This document shows positions 17,287 to 23,965 of a stretch of DNA of 64,000 bases, one piece after another. The stretch is from an uncultured Cellulophaga sp. (GTDB lineage: Bacteria; Bacteroidota; Bacteroidia; Flavobacteriales; Flavobacteriaceae): positions 124,001 through 188,000 of the forward strand of contig CANLOV010000004.1 of the NCBI GenBank assembly GCA_947492955.1, written 5' to 3'. The notes under the pieces were generated by a model. The model saw only the letters and a list, made by a program, of their open reading frames with translations, made no database searches and had not been told where the DNA came from. Positions within the stretch are counted from its first letter, which is position 1; each line of letters starts with the position of its first letter. The position numbers were made by a program, and so were the translations under genes.

Positions 17287-20064
17287 TTATAGCTTTTCCT
17301 TTAAATATTTAGCAGTATAAGATTTTTTATCCTTAACAATATCTTCAGGAATACCCTGTACCATTAATTGCCCACCATTAGTACCTCCTTCTTGTCCTAA
17401 ATCAATAATATAATCGGCACATTTAATAAGGTCTATATTATGTTCTATTACAACAATAGAATGTCCTTTGTCTATTAAAGCATCAAAAGATTTCAGTAAC
17501 TTTTTAATGTCATGAAAATGTAAGCCCGTAGTAGGCTCATCAAAAATAAATAAGGCTTTATCTTTAGTACTACCTTTAACTAGGAATGATGCTAGTTTTA
17601 TACGTTGTGCTTCACCTCCAGAAAGGGTAGAAGAAGACTGTCCAAGAGTTACATAACCCAAGCCAACATTTTGTAATGGTTTTAGTTTTGTTTTAATCTT
17701 AGTTTGTTCGTGTGCATCAAAAAAGGTAATGGCATCATCAATCGTCATATTTAAAATATCGTCTATAGAAGCGTTTCCAAATTTAACTTCTAAAACTTCT
17801 TTTTTAAATCGTTTTCCTTTACAAGTATCGCATTCTAAATGCACATCTGCCATAAATTGCATTTCTACTGTAATTTCTCCTTCTCCTTTACATTTTTCAC
17901 ATCTACCACCATCTACATTAAAAGAAAAATGTTTGGGCTTATAGCCTCTTAATTTACTTAGTTTCTGAGATGAAAATAAAGTTCTAATATCATCATAAGC
18001 TTTTATATAAGTAACCGGATTAGATCTAGAAGAACGCCCTATTGGGTTTTGATCAACAAATTCTACATTTTTTATAGTCTTGTATTTGCCTTCTACTGCC
18101 GTAAACTGACCTGCTTTTTCGCCATAACCTCCTGTTTCTTTTAATACAATAGGGTAGAGTAGTTTTTTCACTAAAGTACTTTTGCCACTACCAGAAACTC
18201 CAGTAATTACCGTTAATACGTTTAAAGGAAAAGTAACATCTATATTTTTTAGGTTATTTTCTCTAGCACCCTTTATTTCTATATAATTGGTATAAGGTCT
18301 ACGTTTTTTAGGTGTCGCTATTTCCATAGCACCGTTTAAATAGCTAGCAGTAAGCGATGACGATTTTAACACGTCTTTCAAAGTACCATTGGCAACTACA
18401 TTACCACCATGCGTACCAGCTTCAGGGCCTATATCTATTACTTGGTCGGCAGCTTTCATAATATCTTCATCGTGTTCTACCACAATTACGGTATTGCCTA
18501 TATCTCTAAGCGATTTTAATACTTCTATTAAATTTTCAGTATCCTTTGGGTGTAAGCCAATACTAGGTTCATCTAAAATATACATAGAACCCACTAAACT
18601 ACTACCTAAAGACGTGGCTAAATTTATTCGTTGACTTTCACCACCCGATAAAGTATTAGATTTTCTGTTTAAGGTTAAGTAGTTTAAGCCTACTTTATGT
18701 AAAAATCCAAGTCTACTATTAATTTCTACCAATAGGCGAGAGGCTATCTTATTATCGTGCTCCGATAAGCTTATATTTTTAAAAAACGGAATTAATTCTC
18801 CTATAGGTAATTCTACTAAATCTGAAATAGATTTACCTGCTATTTGTACATAGTTAGTTTCTTTACGTAAGCGTTTACCATGGCAGCTATTACATTTTGT
18901 TTTTCCTCGGTATCGAGAAAGCATTACTCTGTTCTGTATTTTATAACTTTTGTCTTCTAATTTTTTAAAGAAGTCGTTTATACCCATAAAATGGGAATTA
19001 CCATCCCAAATTAATTGTTTTTGTTCTTCAGTAAGCTCAAACCATGGTTTATGAATAGGGAAATCAAATTTATAAGCAACATTTACCAAATCGTCTCGGT
19101 ATTGTCCCATACTTTCTCCGCGCCAAGGGAAAATAGCATTCTCAAAAACAGATAAAGCAGTATTAGGTATTACTAAATCTTTATCTATACCAATAACTTC
19201 TCCATATCCTTCACAATTACTACAGGCTCCAAACGGGTTATTAAAACTAAATAGATGTACATTAGGTTCTAAAAACTTTATGCCATCTAGTTCAAACTTA
19301 TTACTAAAAGTAGTTTGTTGTTTTGTAGCTAGTTCTTCAATAATACAATTTCCATCTCCTTCAAAAAAAGCGGTATCAACAGCATTGGCTAATCGGTTAT
19401 AAAAATCTTCATCGTTTTTAGTAATTACCCTATCAACCACTAAATCAAAATTTCTGTCGATATCTGTTATACTATCATCAATACGTAGAATTTCACCTTT
19501 ATATTTAATTCTTGCGTATCCTTGCTTTCCAAATAATTGTAAAGATTTTAAAGGGTCTCTATCTTCTTTAATAGATATAGGAGCTAACAATAGTAGCTTG
19601 GTGCCTTCTTCAAAAGTTTTTATATAATTAATAACATCGGTAACGGTATGCTTTTTTACTTCATTATTAGAAACAGGAGAAAAGGTTTTTCCTATTCTGG
19701 CATATAGTAACTTTAAATAATCATAGATTTCTGTAGTAGTACCCACCGTTGATCTGGGATTAGTAGAGTTTACTTTTTGTTCTATAGCAATAGCTGGTGC
19801 TATTCCTTTTATATAGTCTACTTTTGGTTTGTGTAACTTACCTAAAAACTGCCTTGCATAAGAAGAAAGGCTCTCTACGTACCTGCGTTGTCCTTCTGCA
19901 TATAAAGTATCAAAAGCTAAACTAGACTTACCAGAACCCGATAATCCGGTGATTACAACTAACTTATTTCTAGGAATTACTACATCTATATTTTTTAGAT
20001 TGTGTAACTTAGCTCCTTTGATGATAATATTTTCTTTTGGATTTACGTCTAATATACCTGCCAT
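17287..20064 (-). CDS. uvrA: excinuclease ABC subunit A
   Basis: 925 residues, slightly shorter than the usual 940 but with every expected element. There are two ATPase modules: Walker A in GLSGSGKSS and GVSGSGKST, signature motifs LSGGESQRI and LSGGEAQRI, and Walker B stretches LDEPSIGLHP and FDEPTTGLHF. Both structural zinc knuckles are present (CSNCEGYG with CNSCHGKR, and CEKCKGEG with CDTCKGKR). UvrA finds bulky DNA lesions with UvrB and starts nucleotide excision repair. It is alone on its strand. Flavobacteria often carry a second UvrA, so this could be either copy; the function is clear in outline. Confidence 0.97.
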   Translation of the reverse strand: MAGILDVNPKENIIIKGAKLHNLKNIDVVIPRNKLVVITGLSGSGKSSLAFDTLYAEGQRRYVESLSSYARQFLGKLHKPKVDYIKGIAPAIAIEQKVNSTNPRSTVGTTTEIYDYLKLLYARIGKTFSPVSNNEVKKHTVTDVINYIKTFEEGTKLLLLAPISIKEDRDPLKSLQLFGKQGYARIKYKGEILRIDDSITDIDRNFDLVVDRVITKNDEDFYNRLANAVDTAFFEGDGNCIIEELATKQQTTFSNKFELDGIKFLEPNVHLFSFNNPFGACSNCEGYGEVIGIDKDLVIPNTALSVFENAIFPWRGESMGQYRDDLVNVAYKFDFPIHKPWFELTEEQKQLIWDGNSHFMGINDFFKKLEDKSYKIQNRVMLSRYRGKTKCNSCHGKRLRKETNYVQIAGKSISDLVELPIGELIPFFKNISLSEHDNKIASRLLVEINSRLGFLHKVGLNYLTLNRKSNTLSGGESQRINLATSLGSSLVGSMYILDEPSIGLHPKDTENLIEVLKSLRDIGNTVIVVEHDEDIMKAADQVIDIGPEAGTHGGNVVANGTLKDVLKSSSLTASYLNGAMEIATPKKRRPYTNYIEIKGARENNLKNIDVTFPLNVLTVITGVSGSGKSTLVKKLLYPIVLKETGGYGEKAGQFTAVEGKYKTIKNVEFVDQNPIGRSSRSNPVTYIKAYDDIRTLFSSQKLSKLRGYKPKHFSFNVDGGRCEKCKGEGEITVEMQFMADVHLECDTCKGKRFKKEVLEVKFGNASIDDILNMTIDDAITFFDAHEQTKIKTKLKPLQNVGLGYVTLGQSSSTLSGGEAQRIKLASFLVKGSTKDKALFIFDEPTTGLHFHDIKKLLKSFDALIDKGHSIVVIEHNIDLIKCADYIIDLGQEGGTNGGQLMVQGIPEDIVKDKKSYTAKYLKEKL

Positions 20065-20258
20065 GCTCGTATTTAATAGGGTAAAGATACAATATGAATC
20101 ATTTAATAACTAGTATTGCTAGTTTAACATCATAAATAATGCAGATCACAACAATGTTTTTTTTTAACTTTATGTTTCATATATATTTGAAGTGTAATTA
20201 AAACTGAATAGGCCTATACAGAAAAATTACTTTTTTATAATTAAACCGAATAACATTA

Positions 20259-20298
20259 GAGTGCTACACTAGCAATAGTAGCTATTGCCTTAGTACTC
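20259..20298 (+). promoter_or_regulatory. long hairpin in the leader of the ECF sigma gene
   Basis: About 31 bases before the sigma-factor ATG. The outer stem pairs GAGTGCTA (20259-20266) with TAGTACTC (20291-20298), allowing one G-U; the inner stem pairs GCAATA (20272-20277) with TATTGC (20283-20288); the loop is GTAGC. There is no T run, so it is not a classical terminator. It could be an mRNA leader structure or a protein-binding dyad; which is unknown. Confidence 0.4.
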
Positions 20299-20328
20299 CA
20301 ATTTTAACCAAATAAAAAGTAATCTGTA

Positions 20329-20910
20329 ATGGAAGTACAAATTGAAGACTCAGTATTAGTTAAAAACTATATTAACGGAGATGAGAAAGCTCTAGAAGTT
20401 TTAATTAATAGACACAACCAAAGAATTAGTAGCTTTATTTATTCTAAAGTATTAAATAGAGATGTTACCGAAGATATTTTCCAAGACACATTTATAAAAG
20501 TAATTAGAACTTTAAAAAGAGGTTCTTATAGCGAAGAAGGTAAATTTTTACCATGGGTAATGCGTATTGCTCATAACTTAATTATAGATTACTTTAGAAA
20601 AAACAAAAGAATGCCTATGTTCGAGGGCAGCGATGATTTTAATATTTTTTCTGTTATAGGTGATGATAAGCTAAATGCAGAGAAACAAATTATAAAAGAC
20701 CAAATAGATTCTGATTTAAGAATATTGGTAGAAGAATTACCAGACGATCAAAAAGAAGTACTATTAATGCGTATTTATAAGGACATGAGTTTTAAAGAAA
20801 TCTCAGAAAATACGGGGGTTAGCATTAATACAGCATTAGGTAGAATGCGTTATGCACTTATTAATATGCGTAAAATCATCGAAAAAAATAATATCGTTTT
20901 AACGAATTAA
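20329..20910 (+). CDS. ECF-type RNA polymerase sigma factor
   Basis: 193 residues, typical for a sigma-70 ECF factor. Region 2 is seen in RDVTEDIFQDTFIKVIRTLK with the following MRIAHNLIIDYFRKNKR, and region 4 is a clear helix-turn-helix (KEVLLMRIYKDMSFKEISENTGVSINTALGRMR). It directs RNA polymerase to a specific promoter set. No anti-sigma factor gene follows; instead a 47-residue ORF and then a terminator come next. The leader carries a hairpin. The whole module looks like a conserved flavobacterial single sigma gene rather than a FecI-type unit, because no FecR or TonB receptor is adjacent. Confidence 0.92.
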   Translation: MEVQIEDSVLVKNYINGDEKALEVLINRHNQRISSFIYSKVLNRDVTEDIFQDTFIKVIRTLKRGSYSEEGKFLPWVMRIAHNLIIDYFRKNKRMPMFEGSDDFNIFSVIGDDKLNAEKQIIKDQIDSDLRILVEELPDDQKEVLLMRIYKDMSFKEISENTGVSINTALGRMRYALINMRKIIEKNNIVLTN

Positions 20911-20982
20911 TTCATACGTAGGTCGAATCCAACAATATTTCCATTTTAGTAGCGTTATCTTAACATAACAAACTATTATTAT

Positions 20983-21126
20983 ATGGAAAAAATTTACTCT
21001 GAGAATCGAAACAAATGTAGACTAGCTAAGTCTAGCAAAGGGACAGTTCAGTTTTTATTGAATTATTCCAAATCCTTACAGGTTATAAATTATAAACAAA
21101 TTAAGTTTGAAAACAACTTGAATTAA
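20983..21126 (+). CDS. 47-residue conserved-looking small protein after the sigma gene
   Basis: ATG at 20983, TAA at 21124-21126, 47 residues, too short for most gene callers. The central part reads TVQFLLNYSKSLQVINYKQIKFENNLN, an amphipathic helix followed by a short strand-like end, and the N terminus is polar and basic (MEKIYSENRNKCRLAKSSK). I recall similar short proteins ending in LLNYSKSL-like motifs at the same place in other Flavobacteriaceae, but this is memory and was not searched. It starts 73 bases after the sigma stop and ends 10 bases before a strong terminator, so it is very likely cotranscribed with the sigma gene. A regulatory partner of the sigma factor is possible (inference). 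Confidence 0.6.
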   Translation: MEKIYSENRNKCRLAKSSKGTVQFLLNYSKSLQVINYKQIKFENNLN

Positions 21127-21135
21127 AAATATATG

Positions 21136-21165
21136 AAAAAGACTCGTTATCGAGTCTTTTTTGTT
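21136..21165. terminator. bidirectional terminator; overlaps the nth stop codon
   Basis: Stem AAAAAGACTCG (21136-21146) with CGAGTCTTTTT (21151-21161), TTAT loop. It ends the sigma/small-ORF transcript on the plus strand; the nth stop codon lies in its loop (21147-21149). Confidence 0.85.
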
Positions 21166-21809
21166 TTATAATAATCTTCTATAACGGTTTTTCTACCTAT
21201 TGTTTTAGTAATAATATCGTTTTCTAAATTCCAACCACGCGCTGGTGAGTATTCACGACCATACCATATAATTTGTAAATGAAGGTCGTTCCATAATTCT
21301 TTAGGAAAAATTCGTTTGGCATCTTTTTCTGTTTGTGCCACATTTTTTCCGTTGGTAAGCCCCCACCTATACATTAATCTATGAATATGAGTATCTACAG
21401 GAAAAGCAGGTATGCCAAATGCTTGTGATACTACTACACTAGCTGTTTTATGTCCAACAGCAGGTAATTCTTCTAAAAGTTCTATTTCTTTAGGTACTTC
21501 CCCATTATATTTATCTATTAAAATATGCGATAAACCATGAATTCCTTTGGATTTCATAGGAGAAAGCCCGCAAGGTCTAATAATTTCTTTAATTTCTTCT
21601 ACAGACATTTTAATCATATCAAAAGGATTATCTGCTTTTGCAAATAAGATGGGCGTAATCTGGTTTACACGAACATCTGTACATTGTGCAGATAATAATA
21701 CCGCCACCAATAGGGTATATGGGTCTTTATGGTCTAACGGAACAGGTATGGTAGGATATAGTTCTTGTAAGGTATTAATTGTAAAAGCTATCTTTTCTGC
21801 TTTCGTCAT
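21147..21809 (-). CDS. nth: endonuclease III-type DNA glycosylase lacking the [4Fe-4S] ligands
   Basis: 220 residues of the HhH-GPD base-excision superfamily. The helix-hairpin-helix LEELPAVGHKTA carries the catalytic Lys, and the catalytic Asp is in FPVDTHIHRL, so it should remove oxidised pyrimidines and cut at abasic sites. The C-terminal region that in E. coli Nth holds four Cys ligands (CxxxxxxCxxCxxxxxC) here reads IIWYGREYSPARGWNLENDI and has no Cys, so the cluster is absent; I recall the same in other flavobacteria. Divergent from bcp across a foldback element. Confidence 0.88.
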   Translation of the reverse strand: MTKAEKIAFTINTLQELYPTIPVPLDHKDPYTLLVAVLLSAQCTDVRVNQITPILFAKADNPFDMIKMSVEEIKEIIRPCGLSPMKSKGIHGLSHILIDKYNGEVPKEIELLEELPAVGHKTASVVVSQAFGIPAFPVDTHIHRLMYRWGLTNGKNVAQTEKDAKRIFPKELWNDLHLQIIWYGREYSPARGWNLENDIITKTIGRKTVIEDYYKTKKTR

Positions 21810-21824
21810 TTTTTGTTTAGTTTT

Positions 21825-21985
21825 ACACCTATTATAAATTAAAATAGGCTAATTATACTCGTTCATTTCATTCCATACTTTCTTACTCATATTTTTCGTA
21901 GCGCTGCTATGAAAAATAATCATAGCGTTGTATACAATGAAAGCAACTTCGGATTTTTTAACCCATTTTAACTTATAATAGGTGT
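21825..21985. repeat. 161-bp imperfect foldback (MITE-like) element between nth and bcp
   Basis: The whole segment is an imperfect inverted repeat. The tips are perfect 13-bp copies, ACACCTATTATAA (21825-21837) and its complement at 21973-21985, extended to 21 bp with one mismatch. Further in, GTT..TTTCATT..ATAC on the left matches the reversed right arm. The centre is the hairpin ATTTTTCGTAGC / GCTATGAAAAAT (21891-21917) around GCT. The arms are about 78 and 80 bases. No clear target-site duplication is visible. It fills almost all of the divergent intergenic space, so it may carry promoters or operators for both genes, or be a miniature transposable or REP-like element. Confidence 0.6.
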
Positions 21986-22027
21986 TATATTAAAATTGCA
22001 AAGAACGAATTTAATTAAAAATTGACT

Positions 22028-22480
22028 ATGAACACATTAAAAGAAGGAGATAAGGTACCTGCATTTTCTGTAAAAGACCAAGACGGAAATATTATTAATT
22101 TGACAGATTATAGTGGTAAAAAGCTAATTGTTTTCTTTTACCCTAAAGCAAGTACACCAGGTTGCACAGCTGAAGCATGTAATTTAAGAGATAATTATAC
22201 TGAATTACAAGCACAAGGTTACGAATTGTTAGGTGTTAGTGCCGATTCTGAAAAAAGGCAAACAAATTTTAGAAATAAGTATGAATTTCCTTATCCTTTA
22301 TTAGCAGACGAAGACCATACTGTTATAAATACGTTTGGTGTTTGGGGACCAAAAAAGTTTATGGGTAAAGAATACGATGGTATTCATAGAAAAACCTTCG
22401 TTATTAATGAAGAAGGTGTAGTAACAAAAGTTATAGATAAAGTAAAAACAAAAGACCATGCAGCACAATTGTTAGCATAA
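22028..22480 (+). CDS. bcp: thioredoxin-dependent peroxiredoxin, Bcp/PrxQ type
   Basis: 150 residues from the ATG at 22028; a TTG six bases earlier is less likely. The peroxidatic Cys is in FYPKASTPGCTAEACNLRD, and the second Cys five residues later matches the resolving Cys of atypical 2-Cys PrxQ/Bcp proteins. It reduces hydrogen peroxide and organic peroxides in the cytoplasm using thioredoxin. The full family pattern is present (LLGVSADSEKRQTNFRNKYEFPYPLLAD). Divergent from nth, so two oxidative-damage functions share the intergenic foldback element. Confidence 0.95.
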   Translation: MNTLKEGDKVPAFSVKDQDGNIINLTDYSGKKLIVFFYPKASTPGCTAEACNLRDNYTELQAQGYELLGVSADSEKRQTNFRNKYEFPYPLLADEDHTVINTFGVWGPKKFMGKEYDGIHRKTFVINEEGVVTKVIDKVKTKDHAAQLLA

Positions 22481-22495
22481 TTTGTCTTATAAAGA

Positions 22496-22546
22496 AAAAG
22501 CAGCAATATTTATAATTATAAATATTACTGCTTTTATATTTTTGTA
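22496..22546. terminator. long bidirectional terminator hairpin
   Basis: Stem of 8 + 10 bp with one mismatch: AAAAGCAG and AATATTTATA (22496-22514) pair with TATAAATATT and CTGCTTTT (22517-22535). T-rich tails are present on both strands, between convergent bcp and the surface-protein gene. Confidence 0.8.
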
Positions 22547-22553
22547 GGCTTTT

Positions 22554-23696
22554 TTACTTATTAGCTTCTAGTAACTGGGTAACTAAAGTTTTTAATTTTT
22601 CAATTTCTTTTTCCTGTTTTTCTAATTTAGAATCTTGCTTTGCTATTCGCTTTTCTTGATCTATAGTATACAATGTTAACTCTTCTATTTTTTGTAGTAA
22701 TTTGGCATCCATTTCACCTAAAAATATACCATTTTTTGCTACTGCTGCAGCACTAGGGATATCTTTTAAATGTCCTTTTTCTCTTATATGCTCTTCAACT
22801 TCTGTTAGTGTAGGTAATTTATAATCGTCATAAAAAACAAAATCTGACCAGTTATTGTATAAAGCAACTTTTACTTCTGTTGCTGCAATTTTTCCATTTA
22901 CACCTAATTTAAAGCCTTTGGTGTTTGTTATTCCTATTCCTACATCACCTGTTCCAGATTCTACATTAACTCTAACTTCTCCATCGGTTCTAATAACGGC
23001 ATCTCCTTGTTGTGAACCTATCTCTAAAACTTTATTACTTTTATCTCGATATCTTAGTAAAGTACCATTCTGATTTGAATGTATATAACCTGCTTCGTAT
23101 GTACTTGTATTATAAATATGAAGTTTTTTTAGTGGATTAGTTGTTCCAATACCTACATTACCATTTGTATAGCTTATATTATTATCAGATTGTTCCCATT
23201 TACTACTTTCATTTGTTGGTTCTTGGCTATTTGTATTCTCAGTGAGTGTAACTTTTAGTTCATAAATACTATTAAATTCATTAATATTATTACCTTGACA
23301 TATGAGTCTTATATGTTTAGCATTTTGAGTTGGAAAAGAAAAAGCTTCTAATTCAGAATTTGAAAAACCTTTTGTGCTAATAAATTTACCGCCAACAGCT
23401 GTCCAAGCAATGGAATCATTAGATATTTCTAAATTGAATTCAGATTCTCTAGCATTACTAGCATAAAAAGCAATTTTTAAACCATTAAAGGTTATATTTT
23501 CATTAAAACTATAGGTGATTTTTTTACCTTTTCCATTAGATAGCCAACGGGTATTAATTTTTTCATCTATTGACATGTAAGGTGAGGTGTTTTCTAATGA
23601 TGAGTCCGCACCAGCCCTATCTGGTATAACATCTTGACCGAAAGAAAAAAATGTTGATAAAAAGAATGATAAAAGTGTAATTAAATTAGCTTTCAT
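22554..23696 (-). CDS. secreted discoidin-domain protein with tail-spike/endosialidase-chaperone-like C terminus
   Basis: The start is placed at the ATG at 23696, giving a signal peptide (MKANLITLLSFFLSTFFSFGQ). Mature layout: a discoidin-like (F5/8 type C) jelly-roll of about 120 residues (WLSNGKGKKITYSFNENITFNGLKIAFYASN; AKHIRLICQGN); then the NVGIGTTNPLKKLHI motif found in phage tail-spike-like and Bacteroidota surface proteins; then a segment of the S74/endosialidase-chaperone type (LPTLTEVEEHIREKGHLKDIPSAAAV); then a C-terminal coiled coil (IEELTLYTIDQEKRIAKQDSKLEKQEKEIEKLK). It probably forms trimers on the surface and may bind carbohydrate. No T9SS sorting domain is seen. Confidence 0.75.
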   Translation of the reverse strand: MKANLITLLSFFLSTFFSFGQDVIPDRAGADSSLENTSPYMSIDEKINTRWLSNGKGKKITYSFNENITFNGLKIAFYASNARESEFNLEISNDSIAWTAVGGKFISTKGFSNSELEAFSFPTQNAKHIRLICQGNNINEFNSIYELKVTLTENTNSQEPTNESSKWEQSDNNISYTNGNVGIGTTNPLKKLHIYNTSTYEAGYIHSNQNGTLLRYRDKSNKVLEIGSQQGDAVIRTDGEVRVNVESGTGDVGIGITNTKGFKLGVNGKIAATEVKVALYNNWSDFVFYDDYKLPTLTEVEEHIREKGHLKDIPSAAAVAKNGIFLGEMDAKLLQKIEELTLYTIDQEKRIAKQDSKLEKQEKEIEKLKTLVTQLLEANK

Positions 23697-23849
23697 TTGG
23701 TTTTGGTTTTTTTTTGTTAACATTGATGTAAGACAAATCTAATAAAAATAGTATAAAATAAAGTTTTTTTATAAGAAAAAGCATGTCAAAAAGAATTACT
23801 TTAATTAAACATTATTAAATGTTTAAATCTAAATTAAAAAAGGCTTTTT

Positions 23850-23902
23850 GTATAGTTAGCTATACTAAAATAGTTCCATAACAAGCAAATATATATTGGA
23901 AC
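23850..23902. promoter_or_regulatory. two dyads in the divergent intergenic region
   Basis: GTATAG-TTAG-CTATAC (23850-23865) and GTTCCA (23873-23878) with TGGAAC (23897-23902) lie between the divergent discoidin and MORN/WG genes. They could be operators or weak RNA hairpins; no known consensus was recognised. Confidence 0.25.
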
Positions 23903-23965
23903 AATAACTATAATTTATATAGCCCTATTTTTGATACAGTAATTATATTAATTAATATAGATAAT

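Noticed and set aside
17287-20064. uvrA as truncated because of 925 residues
   Set aside because: All ATPase motifs, both zinc knuckles and both termini are present; the length is within the normal range for the group.
20930-20945. GGTCGAATCC resembling a tRNA T-arm
   Set aside because: No matching arms or cloverleaf in the surrounding 90 bases.
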